Source: Candidatus Woesearchaeota archaeon
GTDB lineage: Archaea > Nanobdellota > Nanobdellia > Woesearchaeales > UBA12501
DNA: 12,521 bases
Direction: 5' to 3'
NCBI GenBank assembly: GCA_014729495.1
Contig: WJJV01000072.1
Coordinates: 1 to 12,521, forward strand
Positions within the stretch are counted from its first letter, which is position 1; every line of letters begins with the position of its first letter. A program made the position numbers and the translations under genes. Under the pieces are notes generated by a model. The model was not told where the DNA came from. It worked only from the letters and a program-made list of their open reading frames with translations, and did no database searches. Positions 6,820 to 12,413 of the stretch are shown here, one piece after another.

Positions 6820-7839
6820 TCACTCAACAGACCATACTCCCTGGATCTGCTGTTTGCAGTATATGCATCTGCCCTGCCTTATGTTGTCGCTGACAATTCC
6901 AAAACCGCTTCTTGCTACAATGAGCTTTCCGCATTTAGGACAGTATGTGTTGCTGTCTTTCTCTGTTGGAATGTTGCCTATGTAGACAAATCTCAGGCCT
7001 GCTTTCTCAGCTATATTCTTTGCTTCAGAAAGCTTCTCAGCAGGAGTCGGCTGTATGCTCTTGAGCTTGTACATGGGAAAGAACCTTGAGAAATGCAATG
7101 GCGTGCTCTCACCGAGCTCTGATACTATCCACTCGCACATGTCCTTTATTTCCTTTGGGTCATCATTCTTTGTGGGGATCAGGAGGTTGGTTATCTCAAT
7201 CCATGTGCCTGTCTTTTTCATGAGCTTCAGTGCCTTTAGCACTTTTTCAAGCTCTGCTCCGCATCCTTTTGTGTAGAATTCCTCATTGAATCCTTTGAGA
7301 TCAACATTGGCAGCATCAATTATTGGGTAAAGTTCAAGAAGAGGTTTCTCTTCTATGAAGCCGTTGGTGACCATGATGTTTCTTATGCCCTCATCTCTTG
7401 CAAGGGATGCAATGTCCATGACATATTCATAGAATATTGTGGGTTCTGTGTATGTGTATGATATGCTTGGGCATCCTGCTTCTTTTGCAGACTCGACTAT
7501 GCTCTCTGGCTTTGTCTCTGGAGCGGGGAAGTCCTCTGGTGATGCCTGGCTTATCTCCCAGTTCTGGCAGTGCTCGCACCTGAGATTGCATCCTGCTGTG
7601 CCCACAGAATATGATTCAGTGCCTGGAAGGAAATGGAACAATGGCTTCTTCTCTATTGGGTCAACATGTGATGACAGCGCCCTTCCGTATGACAGTGAGT
7701 AGAGGCTTCCTTTGATGTTCTTCCTTACCCTGCATATGCCTTTCATGCCTTCCTGGATTATGCAGTTGTGAGGGCAGAGGTGGCAGTGGACAATCTGCTT
7801 TTCCTCATCCTTGACTTCCCAGTGCTTTGCGAGCTTCAT
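6820..7839 (-). CDS. amrS: AmmeMemoRadiSam-system radical SAM enzyme
   Basis: 339-aa member of the pyruvate formate-lyase-activating-enzyme-like radical SAM proteins (COG1180), AmrS type. The N-terminus has a Cys motif (HCHLCPHNCIIQEGMKGICR, Cys19/22/26/36). The radical SAM cluster motif is C84NLRC88EHC91 followed by QNWEISQ, which is characteristic of AmrS. The TIM-barrel region includes SYTYTEPTIFYEYV, NIMVTNGF and ANVDLKGFNEEFY. The C-terminus is a zinc ribbon (YCPKCGK and CIYCKQQ, Cys300/303/325/328). The family is named for its co-occurrence with AMMECR1 and Memo proteins; its substrate is not established. Neither partner is in the window. The length is normal for the family. The ATG is supported by a TATA-like box 27-28 nt upstream. 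Confidence 0.95.
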   Translation of the reverse strand: MKLAKHWEVKDEEKQIVHCHLCPHNCIIQEGMKGICRVRKNIKGSLYSLSYGRALSSHVDPIEKKPLFHFLPGTESYSVGTAGCNLRCEHCQNWEISQASPEDFPAPETKPESIVESAKEAGCPSISYTYTEPTIFYEYVMDIASLARDEGIRNIMVTNGFIEEKPLLELYPIIDAANVDLKGFNEEFYTKGCGAELEKVLKALKLMKKTGTWIEITNLLIPTKNDDPKEIKDMCEWIVSELGESTPLHFSRFFPMYKLKSIQPTPAEKLSEAKNIAEKAGLRFVYIGNIPTEKDSNTYCPKCGKLIVARSGFGIVSDNIRQGRCIYCKQQIQGVWSVE

Positions 7840-7862
7840 ATGGTATTTCCAATAGAAACAGA

Positions 7863-7870
7863 TTATATAA
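7863..7870 (-). promoter_or_regulatory. TATA-like box of amrS
   Basis: The palindromic TTATATAA is centred 27-28 nt before the amrS ATG at 7839. It lies between amrS and the stop of the upstream 241-aa gene, so amrS is transcribed on its own or in addition to read-through. Confidence 0.65.
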
Positions 7871-7893
7871 ATTTAGTGATGTCTTCATAGCAA

Positions 7894-8619
7894 TTATTTT
7901 CCGTCATGTGGGCGCATCTGTTCAGAATATGAGGGACATGCTTCAAATCCCCCAGAATAGCAGGCAGCATCTATGTTAGATTGCTCTTCTGGGCAGGCTT
8001 CCCTTGAAGGGCATATCCTGTTATTGTACAATTTTTCCAGGTCAAGTGAATACCTCTTGTCTTTTCCTGTTCCGAGGTCAACTTCAATCGTGCCTCTGCC
8101 ATGGGGCCAGTTTATGCTCCTGCCTCCTTGCTGAAGTATGCTGAATCTTCCAGGATCATATGCCAGGTTGCTTACAGGAACATCCCTGCTCCAGCCACCA
8201 TCATATGCTGTTATAGCATCTATCCCATCTCCATTGAGAGAGAATGCTCTTCTTGCCTGCTCAAGTACAAGCATGATTCCTGAAGCTGCATAGTCCCTCT
8301 GCCATTCCTCTTCAGATGAGACTCTCAAGGTGCCATAGGGAGATGATTCTGAAGCGCTGAGCATCATCCCTGCAGCTTCTCTGATATATCTGTCAATGAA
8401 CTGTCTCTCTGCACTATTGGCAGAGGATCTTGAGCTGTGGATAGTGCTGATTATCTCTTTCAATGGAAGAGTCCTTCCCTTGAACTTGGGATCCTGCACA
8501 AGCTCCATGACATCAGAGACATTCCATATTATTCCATTGCCGAACCACATAGAACACACTGAAGAAAGATCAGAGAATCGGTAGTCTAGAAGTTTCTCTA
8601 GTTTAGTATTATCAATCAT
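7894..8619 (-). CDS. Unrecognised soluble protein, 241 aa, four C-terminal cysteines
   Basis: I do not recognise this protein. It has no signal peptide or transmembrane segment. The first 125 residues look alpha-helical (LEKLLDYRF, RQFIDRYIREAAGMMLSAS, AASGIMLVLEQARRAFSLNG). The second half is richer in Gly, Ser and Asp (TAYDGGWSRDVPVSN, ILQQGGRSINWPHGRGTIEV) and ends with four cysteines, Cys203, Cys209, Cys220 and Cys228, in a pattern that could bind metal or form disulphides. Codon use matches the neighbouring genes. It lies upstream of amrS in the same direction with a 54-nt gap that contains a separate promoter. The start is the first ATG. A TATA-like AATAAATA about 33 nt upstream suggests a very short leader. 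Confidence 0.75.
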   Translation of the reverse strand: MIDNTKLEKLLDYRFSDLSSVCSMWFGNGIIWNVSDVMELVQDPKFKGRTLPLKEIISTIHSSRSSANSAERQFIDRYIREAAGMMLSASESSPYGTLRVSSEEEWQRDYAASGIMLVLEQARRAFSLNGDGIDAITAYDGGWSRDVPVSNLAYDPGRFSILQQGGRSINWPHGRGTIEVDLGTGKDKRYSLDLEKLYNNRICPSREACPEEQSNIDAACYSGGFEACPSYSEQMRPHDGK

Positions 8620-8648
8620 ATTAAAAAAAAGAGATAGGTGCAGGTGGT

Positions 8649-8656
8649 ATTTATTG
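8649..8656 (-). promoter_or_regulatory. Possible TATA box of the 241-aa gene
   Basis: On the minus strand AATAAATA is centred about 33 nt before the ATG at 8619, a little further than for the other genes, and predicts a leader of only a few bases. This is weaker than the other promoters listed. Confidence 0.4.
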
Positions 8657-8703
8657 ATTATTGTTATACAGCCTATAAGTCCAGAATTATGGGTTCTCAG
8701 GGC

Positions 8704-8733
8704 TTCCAGAGGAAAAGGGTTCCCCCTGTGGAA
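8704..8733. other. Hairpin in a GC-richer island between divergent genes
   Basis: TTCCAGAGG (8704-8712) pairs with CCTGTGGAA (8725-8733) with one G-G mismatch; the loop contains GGGTTCCC. It lies in the 251-nt divergent region 8620-8870, in a stretch more GC-rich than its AT-rich flanks. It could be a small RNA or an operator-like site; I see no box C/D or tRNA features. The rest of this region holds the two divergent promoters. Confidence 0.35.
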
Positions 8734-8838
8734 TCACTGAATCTTTAGTCACTTGATGCTGTCAACCAGATGAATTATTTAAAGATTGTTGTTGTCTAAA
8801 GCTGGGTTCTTGTAATATAATTAAAAGCATATAAATTG

Positions 8839-8846
8839 TTATATAT
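8839..8846 (+). promoter_or_regulatory. TATA-like box of purF
   Basis: TTATATAT is centred about 28 nt before the purF ATG at 8871, consistent with a leaderless transcript. A second TATA-like stretch (ATATAAA, 8829-8835) lies just upstream and would give a leader of about 10-15 nt. Confidence 0.6.
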
Positions 8847-8870
8847 CCTGCTTTATTCCCTATAGTTCTG

Positions 8871-10412
8871 ATGTGCGGAATCATAGGGATACATTCTGAC
8901 AGTATGAATCACACTCTAGATGTTCTTGTGCAGGGTCTGAGCTATCTTGAGAAAAGGGGCCAGGATGGTACAGGAGCTGCTTTAATAAATTCTGAGAAGG
9001 GATTGATCGATGCCAGGAAGTATCATAAGTCAATAGGCAGCAATTTCATAAAGATGCTTGAGGGCTCTGCCTTGAGAGTGCATCCTTCTATGGCATTAGG
9101 ACAGACAAGATACACCACTTCAAGCCATAAGGTTACAGCGCAGGAGAATCTTGTCAATACCCAGCCAATTGAGCTTCCTGGAGAGGATATTGTGAGGGCT
9201 GTAAGCGTTCATAATGGCAACCTGCCTTTGTCCACTCTTGATTTTGTAAAGGGCAGCATTGTCAATAAGTGTGATATGATGTGCACTGTTGATTCAAGGT
9301 ATCTAACAGAGTATTTTGATCAGGAGCTGAACAAAGCAGGAGATTCCAGAAAAGCTGCAGAGGTAATAATGAATAAGGTGATTGGCGCTTATTCCTTCAT
9401 GTTCTCAGATGGAAAAGACATCTATGCTATGAGGGATCCATGGGGGTTCAGGCCTCTCTGTCTGGGCACTGTAGAAGGCGCATGGGGCAGGGCCAATGTC
9501 GCTGTCTCTGAAAGCGGATTCTTCAAGGAGGTTAGCGCTCATGGATTTGATGCAGAGTTCATAAGGCACATGATGCCTGGAGAATTCCTGAATCTATCCG
9601 GAAGACTGGATGATCCTCAACAGCTTGTCTCTTTTGGACGATTGTGGAGGTGCTTTTTTGAGCCAAAGTACTTCATGGATCGTTTCAGCATTGCTGACGG
9701 AACAGAGATGGGGAATGTTGAGTACAGGTTTGCAGATGGATATGACCTATGCTTACAGTATAAAGATGTTGCAAAGACCATTGACAGGCTGATTCCTGTA
9801 AAGAATTCAGGACTTACATTCGCTCAGGGATTCTACAAGTGCCTTGTTCAGCTCAATCCAGAAGCAGAATACCATGATGTGCTGGAGAAGCCCAAGGATC
9901 CTGATTCAGGAAAGATAATAAGGAATTTCATCCAGAGGGATCAGATCCGTAATCCAAGATTCTACATAGATTCTCATGTTGTCAAAGACAAGAATGTTGC
10001 TCTTGTGGATGACAGCATTGTAAGGGGAGATAGCATAACTGAGATATACAAGACTGTCAAGGATGCAGGCGCAAAAGAAGTCCACTTCTTTGTATCATGC
10101 CCTCCAATATTCTTCAGCTGTGAGTATGGTATTGACACTCCTGATAATCATGAGCTTCTTGCGCATTCTCTTCTTGTTGAAGGCATAGTAGACCATGATG
10201 ATATGCATCTTATGAGATATGATATCAATAAAGTGAATGAGCCCATGACCCGGAAAGTGAGGGACAAGATATCCTCAAAGTATGGTGATTCAGTCAATCC
10301 TGATGATATATATGTGCATTACCAAAGCCCTGATAACAATCTGAAGAATCTTCCTCTTCCCAAGGATCAGTACTGTTTAGCCTGCCTCAACGGCAAGAAG
10401 CTTGTTGTTTAA
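8871..10412 (+). CDS. purF: Amidophosphoribosyltransferase (PurF), divergent, Fe-S type
   Basis: In the classic pathway PurF makes 5-phosphoribosylamine from PRPP and glutamine, the first step of purine synthesis. The protein is 513 aa. Cys2 directly after the start Met is the Ntn nucleophile (MCGIIGIHSD), with no propeptide. Glutaminase motifs follow: KRGQDGTGAAL (28-38), ALGQTRYTTSS (75-85), HNGNL (114-118), RDPWGFRPL (188-196). The PRPP loop is VALVDDSIVRGDS (376-388). Cys261 (CFFEPKYF), Cys417 (SCEYGID), Cys502 and Cys505 (YCLACLNG) match the four Fe-S ligands of the B. subtilis enzyme. Unusual: IPVKNSG (308-314) replaces the usual IPVPDSG. The segment 325-370, normally with KNRY and RTFI motifs, is replaced by a different, charged sequence. 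It could be a true PurF or a relative with another acceptor. No other purine gene is near. Confidence 0.92.
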   Translation: MCGIIGIHSDSMNHTLDVLVQGLSYLEKRGQDGTGAALINSEKGLIDARKYHKSIGSNFIKMLEGSALRVHPSMALGQTRYTTSSHKVTAQENLVNTQPIELPGEDIVRAVSVHNGNLPLSTLDFVKGSIVNKCDMMCTVDSRYLTEYFDQELNKAGDSRKAAEVIMNKVIGAYSFMFSDGKDIYAMRDPWGFRPLCLGTVEGAWGRANVAVSESGFFKEVSAHGFDAEFIRHMMPGEFLNLSGRLDDPQQLVSFGRLWRCFFEPKYFMDRFSIADGTEMGNVEYRFADGYDLCLQYKDVAKTIDRLIPVKNSGLTFAQGFYKCLVQLNPEAEYHDVLEKPKDPDSGKIIRNFIQRDQIRNPRFYIDSHVVKDKNVALVDDSIVRGDSITEIYKTVKDAGAKEVHFFVSCPPIFFSCEYGIDTPDNHELLAHSLLVEGIVDHDDMHLMRYDINKVNEPMTRKVRDKISSKYGDSVNPDDIYVHYQSPDNNLKNLPLPKDQYCLACLNGKKLVV

Positions 10413-10445
10413 CCATTCTGGAATACTCACAAAACTTTTAATACT

Positions 10446-10456
10446 AATATATATTT
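10446..10456 (+). promoter_or_regulatory. TATA-like box of the three-gene coiled-coil operon
   Basis: AATATATATTT is centred about 51 nt before the ATG at 10502, predicting a start near 10477 and a leader of about 25 nt. Unlike the leaderless genes, this leader holds a ribosome-binding site, GAGGT at 10491-10495, six bases before the ATG. Confidence 0.6.
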
Positions 10457-10501
10457 GATGTCTTAAGTGGGGTGTGTAATCAATAAAAAAGAGGTAATCT
10501 T

Positions 10502-11317
10502 ATGGGTCTATTCAGTTTCTTAAAAAAGAAGAAGCCAGAGGGCAAGATTCCTACTCCTCCGAGTCCTCCTGGAAGCGTGCCTAAGCCTGCTTTTCCTGAG
10601 AAGCCTTCTGAGAGTTCACAGCCAGTTCCGTCTGTCCCTCAGCCAGGAGACAAGTCAAGACCTCCTGTTCCACCATCCCAATCCAATGTTCCTGATATTC
10701 CAAGCATTCCAAAGCCTAGTAGGAATGAGGCAGAAGACTCTGTGCCTCAGCCAAAAGCTCCAAGAGCAATAGATGATTTTGGAATACCTGCCAAGGAAAG
10801 CTTTGATCTGCCTGATATAGAGATGCCAAAGTTTGATTTTCCTAATAAATCAGATAAAGAGGAGATCAGCAGGGCAGTTGAATCAAAGCAGAAGCCAGAA
10901 AAGAAACCTGAGAAGAAAGCTGTTGAGCCTGCTCCTGAGATACCAGATATAGGAGAGGAAACAGAAAGCCCGTTCTTTGCTCCAGAAGAGCCTGAAGAGA
11001 CTGCTCAGCAGGAGAAAGTTCCTCAGGAGCTTCCAGAAATAGGGGAAGAGGATATGGGCATGGAGATTGAGGCACCTTCTGAGATGGTGGATATGAAGAA
11101 GGCAAAAGGCCCTGTTTTTATACGAGGCGACAGGTTCATGGCTGCCAAGAAAGGGCTTAATGATTTTAAGGATAATCTCAAGAAGCTTGATGATGTGTTC
11201 TCAAAGATGAATGATCTCAAGAATAAGGAGGATGCAGAGATAGATGTCTGGCAGTCCTCAGTAGAGGCGATCCAGAGGAAGCTTGTCTACATAGACAGGA
11301 CAGTATTTGAGGAATAA
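10502..11317 (+). CDS. Proline-rich protein with N-terminal amphipathic segment and C-terminal helical-hairpin module
   Basis: First gene of a three-gene operon; unrecognised family, 271 aa. The N-terminus MGLFSFLKKKK looks like an amphipathic, basic membrane-targeting helix. Residues 15 to about 200 are low complexity, rich in Pro, Ser and Glu, and predicted disordered. They carry short linear repeats of the type P-[DE]-I (PDIPSIP, LPDIEMP, IPDIGEE, LPEIGEE). Residues 203-270 form a compact module starting GPVFIRGDRF and containing EDAEIDVW with Trp250, predicted as two helices. The same module, in ungapped register, makes up nearly all of the next protein (74 aa). The design suggests a membrane-tethered adaptor whose C-terminus assembles with the other two products; this is inference. 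The ATG is preceded by a GAGGT ribosome-binding site. Confidence 0.88.
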   Translation: MGLFSFLKKKKPEGKIPTPPSPPGSVPKPAFPEKPSESSQPVPSVPQPGDKSRPPVPPSQSNVPDIPSIPKPSRNEAEDSVPQPKAPRAIDDFGIPAKESFDLPDIEMPKFDFPNKSDKEEISRAVESKQKPEKKPEKKAVEPAPEIPDIGEETESPFFAPEEPEETAQQEKVPQELPEIGEEDMGMEIEAPSEMVDMKKAKGPVFIRGDRFMAAKKGLNDFKDNLKKLDDVFSKMNDLKNKEDAEIDVWQSSVEAIQRKLVYIDRTVFEE

Positions 11318-11327
11318 AGGTGATAAT

Positions 11328-11552
11328 ATGGCAGATAAACCGATTTTCATAAAACTGGATGAGTACAATGAACTTACAGACATACTTAACATAATCAAGG
11401 TGAAGGTGTCTGAGGCAAAGCAGGCAATAACAAATATAAACCAGCTCAAGCAGGAAGAGGAAGCAGAGGTAGAGATCTGGTCAAGAGAGCTTGAGGAAGT
11501 GGAGAAGAGGATGGCTGTTGTGGAGTCAAACCTTTCAGCAGCAAGAGAGTGA
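11328..11552 (+). CDS. 74-aa helical-hairpin protein, paralogue of the module in the preceding gene
   Basis: This gene encodes essentially only the module. KPIFIKLDEY opens it and EAEVEIW (Trp51) lies at the same distance from the conserved Pro (46 residues) as in the preceding protein. Identities at the same register include P, FI, D, L, N, K, N, LK, E, AE and W. The sequence is strongly heptad-like (INQLKQEEEAEVEIWSRELE), so a two-helix coiled coil is expected. I chose the ATG at 11328 rather than one 21 nt upstream because GGTGAT (11319-11324) is a good archaeal ribosome-binding site three bases before it, and the upstream ATG would overlap the previous gene. It is translationally linked to its neighbours: 10-nt gap before, 4-nt gap after. 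Function unknown. Confidence 0.88.
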   Translation: MADKPIFIKLDEYNELTDILNIIKVKVSEAKQAITNINQLKQEEEAEVEIWSRELEEVEKRMAVVESNLSAARE

Positions 11553-11556
11553 TCAA

Positions 11557-11952
11557 ATGCCAAAAGATGATGTGTACTATATAGAGATACAGAATCCTGT
11601 TGATTTCAGGAAGTCAGTACTTGAAGCCTCAAGGGACCTGCTCAGAGGACTCCAGAAGAATGAGGACCTCAAGAAGATCAGGGCAAAGAAGGCAAAGGAG
11701 GTCTCAAACCTTAAGAGCATCATCAAAGAGATCAATACACTCGTAAACCAGGCAAAGAACCTTATGCCTGCAGCATCCATAAAGACAGCAGAGGCTGCCA
11801 AGCCAAAAGAGTCCAAGAAAAAGGAGAGTTCAACTGGTTCAAAGAAAGGCAAGAAGCAGGAGCCTGAGCAGAAGAAGAGCAAGCCTGCTGAAGTTAATGA
11901 GCTTGAGAAGCAGCTCAAGGACATTGAGGAGAAGCTGTCAAGCCTTGGCTGA
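11557..11952 (+). CDS. 131-aa coiled-coil protein with Lys-rich linker, third member of the operon
   Basis: Residues 5-70 (DDVYYIEIQNPVDF onward) have the length and helix pattern of the module in the two preceding genes. With Val6 aligned to their conserved Pro, Leu52 falls at the Trp position. The match is by pattern, with few identities, so common origin is likely but not certain. Residues 75-112 are a Lys/Glu/Ser linker (KKKESSTGSKKGKKQ) predicted disordered. Residues 113-130 (VNELEKQLKDIEEKLSSL) are a short, clear leucine-heptad coiled coil that could dimerise. The ATG at 11557 lies four bases after the previous stop, with AGTGATC overlapping that stop as ribosome-binding site; an earlier in-frame ATG at 11491 would overlap the preceding gene and has no such site. 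Function unknown. Confidence 0.88.
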   Translation: MPKDDVYYIEIQNPVDFRKSVLEASRDLLRGLQKNEDLKKIRAKKAKEVSNLKSIIKEINTLVNQAKNLMPAASIKTAEAAKPKESKKKESSTGSKKGKKQEPEQKKSKPAEVNELEKQLKDIEEKLSSLG

Positions 11953-11964
11953 TTCTAGCATAAA

Positions 11965-11970
11965 TTTTTT
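11965..11970 (+). terminator. Poly-T terminator candidate after the coiled-coil operon
   Basis: Six T in AAATTTTTTAAATG begin 12 nt after the last stop codon of the operon. This is a plausible archaeal T-run terminator; the same AT-rich stretch (to about 12000) may also hold the TATA element for the downstream RNA genes. Confidence 0.4.
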
Positions 11971-12004
11971 AAATGGTTTATTGTATTTCTGTATTTATTA
12001 TGTT

Positions 12005-12111
12005 CTGCGACTGTCGTGGGAACTGCGAATATCACATCCGTGGTCCGTGGGACTTCTGAGTAAAGCGAAGAATGTCCCACTAGAGTTTCGGGGTCAAGGA
12101 ACGAAACCCTT
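12005..12111 (+). ncRNA. Candidate structured RNA upstream of tRNA-Leu
   Basis: A GC-richer stretch follows AT-rich DNA with TATA-like elements (about 11965-12000) and precedes the tRNA directly. Two hairpins are visible. The first is at 12047-12080: stem GTGGGAC/GTCCCAC, then TTCT/AGAA with one bulged T, then GA (12058-12059) facing GA (12067-12068), which could form tandem sheared G-A pairs as in kink-loop motifs. The second is at 12085-12107: GTTTCG/CGAAAC around an 11-nt loop. No good coding frame fits. It may be an independent small RNA, possibly an L7Ae-binding guide RNA, or only a tRNA precursor leader. No clear box C/D or ACA signature was found. The boundaries are estimates. Confidence 0.35.
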
Positions 12112-12220
12112 GCGGGGGTTCCAGAGCGGTCAAATGGGCAGGCCTCAAGGGAAAGGGCTTTGCTCTTCGGAGCAAGCCTGTGACTTAGTGTCTTCAGGGG
12201 TTCGAATCCCTTCCCCCGCA
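12112..12220 (+). tRNA. tRNA-Leu(CAA) with a 25-nt intron at 37/38
   Basis: The acceptor stem GCGGGGG pairs perfectly with CCCCCGC (12213-12219), and the discriminator is A (12220), as expected for Leu. The D stem is CCA/TGG with a D-loop containing GG. The anticodon stem is CAGGC (12139-12143) with GCCTG (12176-12180), and the anticodon CAA is at 12146-12148. The long variable arm (12181-12195) marks a type II tRNA. The T arm is AGGGG-TTCGAAT-CCCTT. Between the anticodon-stem strands are 32 nt where 7 are expected, so 25 nt (12150-12174) must be an intron. Predicted splice points fit a 3-4-3 bulge-helix-bulge: 5' bulge AG|G, central C32-G, T33-A, C34-G (plus A35 facing G), 3' bulge CA|A, and inner GAA/TTC. 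CCA is not encoded. Confidence 0.93.
12150..12174 (+). other. tRNA-Leu intron (bulge-helix-bulge)
   Basis: These 25 nt lie between G37 and A38 and would be removed by the archaeal splicing endonuclease. Besides the splice-competent fold, the region can form a competing very stable hairpin: TTGCTC, a TTCG tetraloop, then GAGCAA, extending into GGC/GCC. That fold consumes the 3' anticodon strand, so the pre-tRNA could switch between the two. Confidence 0.75.
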
Positions 12221-12222
12221 TT

Positions 12223-12348
12223 ATGTTTATTTATATCAGGAAACTAACAGGAGTGGCCTCTGCAAGCGGAACAGATTACTATCTAACACAGGACAAATCA
12301 GGCCAGCCTGAGAAGTTCAAGAGATATTCTGAGGAATATAATGAATAA
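12223..12348 (+). CDS. Possible tiny ORF of 41 aa directly after the tRNA
   Basis: The frame opens with ATG two bases after the tRNA end and reads MFIYIRKLTGVASASG to a Tyr/Glu-rich end (KFKRYSEEYNE). Against the ATG start: no ribosome-binding site, and it would sit in the tRNA trailer. A TATA-like TTTATATC (about 12229-12236) could instead support a near-leaderless GTG start at 12253, giving 31 aa. I recognise no family. It may be non-coding or a gene remnant. Confidence 0.25.
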   Translation: MFIYIRKLTGVASASGTDYYLTQDKSGQPEKFKRYSEEYNE

Positions 12349-12413
12349 TCTCTTGATGTGAATAGTAAGCCCAGAATTGGAGTATCATTATTCTGTATTC
12401 AATTTTCATTTTT

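Noticed and set aside
2213..8695. Shared 11-mer CAGAATTATGG in two intergenic regions (about 2214 and 8684), with a partial match near 12370
   Set aside because: Flanks do not match, and several 11-base matches are expected by chance in 12.5 kb of sequence with this composition.
12112..12220. Reading the tRNA as tRNA-Ser or as intronless, using the TTCG hairpin as anticodon arm
   Set aside because: No loop in that hairpin has T33 followed by a Ser anticodon; the CAGGC/GCCTG stem, T33, CAA, A73 and the long variable arm all fit Leu with an intron.
11897..12247. Plus-strand frame running through the tRNA-Leu gene
   Set aside because: It overlaps the end of the third coiled-coil gene and the whole tRNA; the openness is accidental.
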